NCBI GenBank assembly: GCA_026710545.1
Contig: JAPOQU010000060.1
Span: 1 to 52,529, forward strand
Reading direction: 5' to 3'
Length of the DNA: 52,529 nt
DNA from: Gammaproteobacteria bacterium
GTDB taxonomy: Bacteria > Pseudomonadota > Gammaproteobacteria > Eutrophobiales > Eutrophobiaceae
Below the pieces are notes generated by a model, which worked only from the letters and a program-made list of their open reading frames with translations, did not search any database and was not told where the DNA came from. Positions within the stretch are counted from its first letter, which is position 1; the number at the start of each line of letters is the position of its first letter. Of the stretch, positions 33,424 through 39,768 are shown piece after piece. The translations under genes were made by a program, and so were the position numbers.

Positions 33424-35096
33424 TCAAGCTGGAAGGCGGCAGGGTTTATGACCCGGTAAACGGGCTAGACGGCAAACTCATGGACCTGTATATCGAGGAC
33501 GGTAAGCTGGTCAAACCCGCAGCCGGGAAAAAAGTCCGGCGGGTAATCGGCCTGAACGGCAGCATCGTCATGGCAGGCGGAATTGACATCCATACCCATA
33601 TCGGCGGGGGCAAGGTCAGCATCGCCAGGTTGTTGCTGGCGCAGGACCATGACGATAACCGGGTGGCGTCAAGCGCCCTGACCCGGTCAGGTTCCGGATC
33701 CATTGCGCCGTCCAGTTTCGTCACCGGCTACCGCTATGCGGAAATGGGCTATACCACCTGTTTCGAACCGGCGATGATGCCGGTTAATGCGCGCCAGTCA
33801 CACCTGGAAATGGCGGACACCCCCATGCTTGACACGGGCGCTTACGCGCTGCTGGGCAACGATGACTTCCTGTTGCGCCTGCTGAATTCCGGGAAAGAAC
33901 AACCCCTGGTCAATGATTACGTCGCCTGGACAATCCACGCGGCGCGCGCCATGGGCATCAAAGTGGTCAACCCGGGCGGGATCAGCGCATTCAAGTTCAA
34001 CCAGAGGAAGCTGGACCTGGATGAAAAAAACAATTACTACGAAATAACCCCGCGCAATGTTCTGACCGCACTACTCGATGCACTGGAAGCCATCGGCGTT
34101 CCTCATCCCCTGCATGTCCACGGCTGCAACCTGGGGGTGCCGGGAAATTACCTGACAACGCTTGAGACCATTGCCGCTGCCGAGGGCAGGCCCCTGCACC
34201 TGACCCATGTACAATTTCACAGTTACGGCGCCGAGGGCGACAGGAAGTTCTCGTCCGCGGCGGCACAACTGGCCGAGGCGGTCAACCTGAACCGCAACGT
34301 GTCCATAGACGTCGGCCAGATCATGTTCGGCCAGACCGTCACCACATCCGCCGATTCCATGATGCAGCACAAGGGACACATTCACGCCCATCCAAAAAAA
34401 TGGGTGTGCATGGATATAGAATGCGACGCCGGCTGCGGTGTGGTGCCGTTCCGCTACCGGGACAGAAATTTTGTCAACGCCCTGCAATGGTGTATCGGCC
34501 TGGAAATATTTTTGCTCGTGAAGGATCCGTGGCGTATTTTCCTGACCACCGACCATCCCAACGGGGCGCCGTTCACTTCCTATCCGCACCTGATCAGGTT
34601 GCTCATGGACAAGGGCTTCCGCAACGACATGCTGACCACGATCAACAAGGACGCGGCAGACGCAAGTATCCTGTCTACCCTGGACAGGGAATATTCATTA
34701 TACGAAATCGCAATTATCACCCGGGCAGCCCCTGCCAGGAGCCTGGGATTGAGAAACCACGGCCACCTGGGCACCGGGGCAACTGCGGATATCACCGTCT
34801 ATAAACCGGATGACGACGCCGAGGCCATGTTCGCCACGCCGGAGTACGTGTTCAAGCGCGGCGAACTCTGTGTCCGGAACGGCAAAGTCTGCGCCATCCC
34901 TGCCACGTCCACCCACGTGGTCGAACCGGAATACGACCCCGGCATAGAAAAACCGCTGAAAAGCTACTTTGACAGGTACATGACCATGAGCCTGGAAAAT
35001 TTCAAGCTCAGCCGGGAAGAACTCGAGTCATACAACCAGCATTCACTGCTTGTGCATGACTGCAAACAGGATTTATCCGCAGATGACGCAGATTAA
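33420..35096 (+). CDS. fhcA: Formyltransferase/hydrolase complex subunit A
   Basis: The hydrolase subunit of the Fhc complex, releasing formate from the formyl carrier. Metal ligands His58 and His60 (DIHTHI), Lys in IKVVNPGG, HVHGCN and HLTHVQFHSY, and Asp in TTDHPNGA are all present. The 558-residue protein ends SADDAD: the last seven residues (LSADDAD) and the stop lie within a dispersed repeat that starts at 35071, and the DUF3108-type protein at 49627 ends with the same seven residues. The natural end may therefore have been at or slightly beyond HDCKQ. Confidence 0.94.
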   Translation: MIKLEGGRVYDPVNGLDGKLMDLYIEDGKLVKPAAGKKVRRVIGLNGSIVMAGGIDIHTHIGGGKVSIARLLLAQDHDDNRVASSALTRSGSGSIAPSSFVTGYRYAEMGYTTCFEPAMMPVNARQSHLEMADTPMLDTGAYALLGNDDFLLRLLNSGKEQPLVNDYVAWTIHAARAMGIKVVNPGGISAFKFNQRKLDLDEKNNYYEITPRNVLTALLDALEAIGVPHPLHVHGCNLGVPGNYLTTLETIAAAEGRPLHLTHVQFHSYGAEGDRKFSSAAAQLAEAVNLNRNVSIDVGQIMFGQTVTTSADSMMQHKGHIHAHPKKWVCMDIECDAGCGVVPFRYRDRNFVNALQWCIGLEIFLLVKDPWRIFLTTDHPNGAPFTSYPHLIRLLMDKGFRNDMLTTINKDAADASILSTLDREYSLYEIAIITRAAPARSLGLRNHGHLGTGATADITVYKPDDDAEAMFATPEYVFKRGELCVRNGKVCAIPATSTHVVEPEYDPGIEKPLKSYFDRYMTMSLENFKLSREELESYNQHSLLVHDCKQDLSADDAD

Positions 35097-35279
35097 CGCA
35101 GATGTATTCAGGTATGATTCGTGCCTGTCTCCGGTTACCATTCCCACACAGACGGGAATCCAGTAGATAAGCACTTTCTTGTCATAATGAGTTTTTTGCC
35201 TACTTTATATCTGCATTTACCAGGACAGCCCGAAAGACATGAAATCATTAAATAATCTGCGTCATCTGCGGATTTATTC
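35071..35279. repeat. Inverted-repeat element with TCCGCAGATGACGCAG ends, copy 1
   Basis: The left end 35071-35106 and the right end 35251-35278 are inverted versions of one another (shared core ATCCGCAGATGACGCAGATT). The ends are themselves made of repeated CGCAGAT units. About 145 bases of unrelated DNA lie between. Related elements are at 37846-38049 and 50432-50580. It begins within the 3' end of fhcA and finishes 12 bases before fhcD. Confidence 0.9.
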
Positions 35280-35291
35280 AATCTTTTAACT

Positions 35292-36188
35292 ATGAAGATC
35301 AACGGCGTAACCATCGATGATACGTTTGCGGAAGCCTTCCCCATGAAGGCGACCCGGCTGATCATTACCGCCATGACGCTGAAATATGCGTATATCGCGG
35401 CCAACTCCCTGACCGGGTTTGCTTCCTCCGTGATTGCCTGCGGTTGTGAGGCGGATATCGAACGGGAACTGAAGCCCGAGGAAACCCCGGACGGCAGGCC
35501 CGGGGTCGCGATCATCATGTTTGCCATGTCCAAAGCGCAGTTGGCCGACCAGCTTACCAGGCGGGTCGGGCAATCGGTGATGACCACGGCCACCAGCGCA
35601 TGCTTTGCCGGGACCCACAGCGATACCATGCTGCCCCTGGGTAAAAGCCTGAGATATTTCGGTGACGGCCACCAGATCTCGAAAATCCTGGACGGTATCC
35701 GTTACTGGCGCATCCCGGTCATGCACGGTGAATTCCTCTGTGAAGAAACCACGGGCGTCGTCCCTGCTATCGGCGGCGGTAATTTCATGGTTATGGCCAA
35801 AACTTCCCGCCACGGCCTGAACGCCTGCGAAAAAGCGGTGAAGGCCATACGGGCGGTAGACGGCGCGGTCACCACCTTCCCGGGCGGCATAGTCGGGTCC
35901 GGTTCCAAGGTAGGGTCGAAATATTCATTTCTCCCGGCATCGACAAACGAAGTATTCTGCCCCACGCTGAAAACCCGCGTGAACAGCACGCTGACTGAAG
36001 AGGTCGGTTCCGTCCTGGAAATCGTTATTGACGGCCTGAACGAGGAGGCGATCCGCAAAGCCATGCGCGCCGGTATCGAGGCGGTCTGTATAAACGGGCC
36101 TGAGAAGGGTATCTTCCGCATCAGCGCGGGAAACTACGGCGGGAAACTGGGCCCTCACCATTTCCATCTCCGGGAGATCCTTAAATGA
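35292..36188 (+). CDS. fhcD: Formylmethanofuran:H4MPT formyltransferase, copy 2 (Fhc complex)
   Basis: This 298-residue formyltransferase starts MKINGVTIDDTFAEAF. Conserved segments are TGFASSVIACGCEADIE, RYFGDGHQ, YWRIPVMHGEF, GSGSKVGSKYSFLPASTNE and SAGNYGGKLGPHHF. It belongs with fhcB, fhcA and fhcC as the standard bacterial Fhc complex. It is clearly divergent from the copy at 28415. Confidence 0.93.
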   Translation: MKINGVTIDDTFAEAFPMKATRLIITAMTLKYAYIAANSLTGFASSVIACGCEADIERELKPEETPDGRPGVAIIMFAMSKAQLADQLTRRVGQSVMTTATSACFAGTHSDTMLPLGKSLRYFGDGHQISKILDGIRYWRIPVMHGEFLCEETTGVVPAIGGGNFMVMAKTSRHGLNACEKAVKAIRAVDGAVTTFPGGIVGSGSKVGSKYSFLPASTNEVFCPTLKTRVNSTLTEEVGSVLEIVIDGLNEEAIRKAMRAGIEAVCINGPEKGIFRISAGNYGGKLGPHHFHLREILK

Positions 36189-36214
36189 AAAACACCGAGA
36201 TGGGAACACGAGAT

Positions 36215-36238
36215 GGGGACAGATTTAAATCTGTCCCC
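36215..36238. repeat. Perfect 24-bp GGGGACAG palindrome between fhcD and fhcC
   Basis: The 24 bases beginning GGGGACAGATTT form an exact palindrome. It lies in the same gene gap (D to C) as the longer version in module 1 at 29361-29401. Confidence 0.9.
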
Positions 36239-36272
36239 GATAGTGCGCCGATAGCGCCGATTACACTCTGAA

Positions 36273-37094
36273 ATGAAACCCTTGATCTTCACCCTGAAGA
36301 AAAAACTCCAGCGGCGGCTGGATTTGTCCGCGCTGACGCCGGACAGGTTGGCGGCCGCGCAGGAGCCTGCCGAAATCGAACTGGAGTATGGCGCCAGCCC
36401 GGTCAGGGCAGGAGAGATGTTTTCAATCAGCGGCGAAGATGCCGGGCATATCGAATTACGCCGCACGACAGCACTGGTTACCCGCATAGGCGCACACATG
36501 ACGCAGGGTCAAATCAGCGTCAAGGCCCACGGGGGCAGTTACCTGGGTTACCGGATGAGGGGCGGCACCATCAGGGTCAACGGTGACTGCGGCGACTGGC
36601 TTGGCTGTGATATGGACTGGGGCCGGATCGATGTCGAAGGTGATGCCGGCGATTATATCGGCGCGGGAACGCGCACCGGCATGTACGGAATGCGCGACGG
36701 CCTGATTACCGTATGGGGTAATGCCGGTAACCGGATCGGTGAGAAAATGCGGCGCGGGATGATCATGATCGGCGCTGACGCCGGGGATTTCAGCGGCGCC
36801 TGCATGGTTGCCGGCACCATTTTAATCCTGGGCAAATCCGGCAAACTCCCCGGTTACGGGATGAAACGCGGGACCATCATACTGGGCAGGCGGCCGGACC
36901 GGATTGGCGCCACCCTGGCCAACTGCGGCGTCCTGAAAATGGAGTACCTGCGCCTGTTTTTCAAGCAGTTATCCAGGATGGGAAGCCGTTACCGGTTTTT
37001 CCGTAATTTCGGCCCGGAAGTGCGTATGTATACCGGCGACACAGCGAACAACGGCAAAGGGGAAATCATGGTCCTGCTCAACGCTGCCAGGTGA
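36273..37094 (+). CDS. fhcC: Formyltransferase/hydrolase complex subunit C
   Basis: A 273-residue beta-helix protein with the repeated Gly-rich turns of the family (MTQGQISVKAHGGSYLGYRM, MRGGTIRVNGDCGDWLG, MRRGMIMIGADAGDFSG). It should be the structural C subunit of Fhc. The last gene of the plus-strand operon, it converges with the minus-strand gene at 37110 after only 15 bases, with no terminator seen between them. Confidence 0.92.
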   Translation: MKPLIFTLKKKLQRRLDLSALTPDRLAAAQEPAEIELEYGASPVRAGEMFSISGEDAGHIELRRTTALVTRIGAHMTQGQISVKAHGGSYLGYRMRGGTIRVNGDCGDWLGCDMDWGRIDVEGDAGDYIGAGTRTGMYGMRDGLITVWGNAGNRIGEKMRRGMIMIGADAGDFSGACMVAGTILILGKSGKLPGYGMKRGTIILGRRPDRIGATLANCGVLKMEYLRLFFKQLSRMGSRYRFFRNFGPEVRMYTGDTANNGKGEIMVLLNAAR

Positions 37095-37109
37095 ACACCA
37101 CGTTAATAA

Positions 37110-37928
37110 TCAGTTAGCGAACTCTGCGCTTTGCAGGGTCAGTATCTCTTCGATCAGCGGTTCCTTGTCAGGTGAACTGCCAGGGATGACGGTCTTGATC
37201 TGGAACAGTGTTCCCGGTACCTCCTCAGACAGTATGAACTCGTATAGCTTGGGAGCAAACTCGGCGAATTGCCTGCGTCTCGGGTCTTTCAGATAGGGGG
37301 CAATGGAAATCTTCTCTCCCGTCATTTGCGCACCGTTATATTCAAATGTAACAGGCTCTATTTTCGCTTCCTCGGCAAATGCCGACTTGATCCGCCTCTG
37401 GAAATAGCGCCAACTGCCATTGGTGAGGCGGTTCATCTCGTAGACATCGCCCTGCATGAAGACTACCAGGACCGGGTTGCCGGTAATGCCCACCAGGTTA
37501 TCCCGGCTGGCATTTTGTTGCCTGTCCGCGGTGAAAAATTCCAGGTCGGCATCCTTGCTCCCGTCCTCGTTGACCTGGGTGATATCCAGGTACACGGAGT
37601 CACTGAAACCCTCTTCAAAGCTGCCGCGTTTGACGAAATCATAATAAAGCCGTCCCGGGCTGTTGATGTTCTGCAGGTGATTGTCCAGCCAGAGTTTCAC
37701 TTCCGCCTCGCCGAACTCATAGGAATCCGGGTCGACGACTGCAGGGTCACCCATCCTGCCGATGACAGCCCCCTTCACTTCCACGCCGCCATCGGTGTCC
37801 TCGGCAAAAGCCGCCGGAGCAGACAATAACAACAGAACGCACAGAGTTATCCGCAGATTACGCAGATTAACGCAGATGCATTTACGTGTTTTCTTTTCTT
37901 CAGGACGTATTCCCAAGCCTGTAAACAT
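37110..37928 (-). CDS. Secreted protein of unknown function downstream of xoxJ
   Basis: Taken from the ATG at 37928, this is a 272-residue protein with an unusual long signal region: a basic stretch of about 25 residues, then RITLCVLLLLSAPAAFA and a cleavage site before EDTDGG. The mature protein (about 230 residues) contains DLEFFTADRQQNASRD and ITGNPVLVVFMQGDVYEMNRLTNGSWRYFQRRIKSAF in adjoining parts, with no recognised family. Much of the segment before the hydrophobic core (KCICVNLRNLRI) is encoded by the repeat element at 37846-38049, so the present start appears borrowed from the repeat. It follows xoxJ on the same strand and may belong to methanol oxidation. Confidence 0.65.
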   Translation of the reverse strand: MFTGLGIRPEEKKTRKCICVNLRNLRITLCVLLLLSAPAAFAEDTDGGVEVKGAVIGRMGDPAVVDPDSYEFGEAEVKLWLDNHLQNINSPGRLYYDFVKRGSFEEGFSDSVYLDITQVNEDGSKDADLEFFTADRQQNASRDNLVGITGNPVLVVFMQGDVYEMNRLTNGSWRYFQRRIKSAFAEEAKIEPVTFEYNGAQMTGEKISIAPYLKDPRRRQFAEFAPKLYEFILSEEVPGTLFQIKTVIPGSSPDKEPLIEEILTLQSAEFAN

Positions 37929-38049
37929 AATTTTATTTTTCAGATTTTTTGTTGTGTAAGCAGATGTTACCCAAGCTGCGCTATTTCGGTGACATACACA
38001 TAGCAACATCCATATTATCTGCGCTCATCTGCGTCATCTGCGGATGACT
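37846..38049. repeat. Inverted-repeat element with CGCAGATTA-type ends, copy 2
   Basis: The left end 37846-37884 and right end 38012-38049 are inverted copies built of CGCAGAT units; the central 127 bases differ from the other copies. The left end lies inside the coding region of the gene at 37110 and encodes part of its signal-peptide region. The right end lies just downstream of xoxJ. Confidence 0.88.
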
Positions 38050-38069
38050 TCTGAGACCTCTGTGGCAAA

Positions 38070-39020
38070 TCAATCGTCGTCATCATCCCGCCTTGGGGAT
38101 TTTTTCAGCGGCAGCAACGGCACGCCGTAGTCCTCCAGGATGGCATTGATTTCCGCCTGGTTCTCGGCGATCAATTGATTTACCTGGTCCTTCCACTCCT
38201 TTTCCCCGTACCTGACCGCCATTGCCACACTGAATTCAAACTTTACCGGGGGAGGTGAAAAATCATCACTTAACGGCAGGACTATAAGGTTCTCAGCGCC
38301 TTCCAGGGTCTTGACATACCATCCTATGGTAGGACCCCAGACTATCGCCGCATCAATAGTACCGGCAATCAAATCCTTGGTCAGGGTCAGGCCAGGGTGT
38401 ACCTCGGGGTCGCCGGTCTGGCTCTGGTACGGCTTTATATTCCCCATCAGGCCGTGTTTGAATACCCAGAACTGGTCCGGGCCGCGGTCGGTGACGCCGA
38501 ATCTTACTTTCAAACCGTTTTCGATCAATTCGAACAGCATTTCCGGTGAGGTGACATCATCCATCCCCCGGCCATCGGCCAACACCAGGGCATGGGTGCT
38601 GGTGTAATAAGGATCTGTCGGCGCAGCCAGTTCGAAACGTTCCGAAACGTTCATGACCAGGTCGCACTTGAAGCCGAGTCCCGACTCGGATTCCGCCTTG
38701 AGAGTATTGCGGATAAACCCTATCCTTGTCGGAAAAAATTCATACTGCACTCCTTCCAGGCCCAGTTTCTCCGCGAACAGCTCGGCTATCTTGTTCTCAA
38801 AGCCCTGCTCCTTGCGATTGGAAAACGGCAGCAGATACGGATCAGCGCATACTTTCAACACGGTTCTCTCCCCGGCATCAGCCAGTACGGACGGCGCGCC
38901 GGGGATCAGCAACAACAGGCATGCCAGACAAATCCGCCATGAGCGGATTTGGGCGTTCGAAGAACGCCCAAAGGGTGTGCGCCAGGGAAGGCGCACATCA
39001 ATATATTTTTTCATCGTCAT
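38070..39020 (-). CDS. xoxJ: XoxJ-like periplasmic binding protein
   Basis: A 316-residue secreted protein of the solute-binding fold found next to PQQ methanol dehydrogenases; XoxJ is thought to help activate XoxF. The ATG at 39020 overlaps the preceding stop as TGATG. Family segments are KVCADPYLLPFSNRKEQGFE, IGFIRNTLKAE, PYYTSTHALVLADG and VTDRGPDQFWV, and there is a C-terminal acidic tail (DDDDD). The signal peptide core is ICLACLLLLIPGAPSVLA; before it lies an unusual 20-residue stretch (RLPWRTPFGRSSNAQ) encoded by a pair of hairpin repeats at 38948-38997. Confidence 0.88.
   Translation of the reverse strand: MTMKKYIDVRLPWRTPFGRSSNAQIRSWRICLACLLLLIPGAPSVLADAGERTVLKVCADPYLLPFSNRKEQGFENKIAELFAEKLGLEGVQYEFFPTRIGFIRNTLKAESESGLGFKCDLVMNVSERFELAAPTDPYYTSTHALVLADGRGMDDVTSPEMLFELIENGLKVRFGVTDRGPDQFWVFKHGLMGNIKPYQSQTGDPEVHPGLTLTKDLIAGTIDAAIVWGPTIGWYVKTLEGAENLIVLPLSDDFSPPPVKFEFSVAMAVRYGEKEWKDQVNQLIAENQAEINAILEDYGVPLLPLKKSPRRDDDDD
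38948..38997. repeat. Pair of hairpins inside the signal-peptide region of xoxJ
   Basis: Arms TTTGGGCGTTC/GAACGCCCAAA (38948-38972) and TGTGCGCC/GGCGCACA (38976-38997, loop AGGGAA) stand side by side. The second loop matches the AGGGA loops of the elements at 7891 and 20860. The hairpins are read in frame as part of xoxJ. Confidence 0.88.
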
Positions 39021-39499
39021 CAACCTGCTTTCTTCGCGGCCCGTTGCACTTTGAGGATTTTGCCGATAAGCCGCCGCCAGCCGCCCGTAAGGTTGGCTCT
39101 CGCATTCTCCATGGCAGTATCAATGTTGACCGGCTCGCCTACTACGATGACACCCACCATGCCGAACCCGATATGGGGAATGCACACAAAGGGATACACA
39201 CCCTCTATGTCCAGTTGCAGGGTAAAATCGTTGCCCATTTTACTTTTCCAGCCTTCGGCGCCTTCGGGAAGCATTCCCTCGAACACCTGGCCGTCGGGAA
39301 GCGGCACTTGATTAATCGATACGGCGTCATGGGACGTCATATTGACGAACCTCACGTTATCGCCCGGCTTTACGTAAATCACGTCCGGATTGAATATACG
39401 CGCCTCAGCATTAATGATGTGCATCTGCTGGGCAGATATCTCAATGGAGCCCATTACAAACATACTGATCAGGGCCAACAGGATTTTCTTAATGTGCAT
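39020..39499 (-). CDS. Pseudoazurin-like blue copper protein in the xoxG position
   Basis: A 159-residue secreted cupredoxin. The ATG at 39499 gives a normal signal peptide (MHIKKILLALISMFVMGS) with GGGGAG upstream. The type 1 copper ligands can be read: His in NMTSHDAVS, then Cys, His and Met in YPFVCIPHIGFGMVG. The fold and motif match pseudoazurin/plastocyanin-type electron carriers. It lies directly between xoxF and xoxJ, the usual location of the cytochrome c XoxG, so it is the likely electron acceptor or partner of XoxF; this is inference. A C-terminal basic tail (RRLIGKILKVQRAAKKAG) may aid docking to XoxF or membranes. Confidence 0.87.
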   Translation of the reverse strand: MHIKKILLALISMFVMGSIEISAQQMHIINAEARIFNPDVIYVKPGDNVRFVNMTSHDAVSINQVPLPDGQVFEGMLPEGAEGWKSKMGNDFTLQLDIEGVYPFVCIPHIGFGMVGVIVVGEPVNIDTAMENARANLTGGWRRLIGKILKVQRAAKKAG

Positions 39500-39546
39500 G
39501 TTTCCACACTCCCCTTTTAATTTAATTTTGTTGGATTGTAGCATGA

Positions 39547-39654
39547 GAGGCCACAGAGGGCACAGAGCTTATAAGGACATCCAGTGCTGTTACAGGCTAT
39601 GTCCTGAACCATTCATCCCTGTTTTTCTCTGTGTTCTCTGTGTCCTCTGTGGTT
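39547..39654. repeat. CCACAGAGG-type inverted repeat between xoxF and cupredoxin genes
   Basis: GAGGCCACAGAGGGCACAGAG (39547-39567) and its inverted counterpart, which ends TGTCCTCTGTGGTT (39627-39654), enclose about 60 bases; inner GGACAT/ATGTCC arms add a second stem. A short-period internal pattern (ACAGAG) is visible. Confidence 0.85.
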
Positions 39655-39702
39655 GATATCAACCAACTGTTCTTATGATTAATTATTCGTTTACAAGTTC
39701 AA

Positions 39703-39738
39703 TAAAAAAATCCCCGGTATCACAGATACCGGGGATCA
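39703..39738 (-). terminator. Rho-independent terminator of xoxF
   Basis: On the minus strand a stem ATCCCCGGTAT/ATACCGGGGAT with a four-base loop is followed by TTTTTTT. It lies about 30 bases after the xoxF stop, so most xoxF transcripts may end before the cupredoxin and xoxJ genes. Confidence 0.9.
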
Positions 39739-39768
39739 TGGTTACAAACTTGTGTAAAGTTTGTCGGT

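Noticed and set aside
28415..36188. Recent tandem duplication of the fwd/fhc genes
   Set aside because: Proteins of the two modules differ throughout, FwdD and catalytic Cys occur in only one, so separate origins or an old divergence are more likely.
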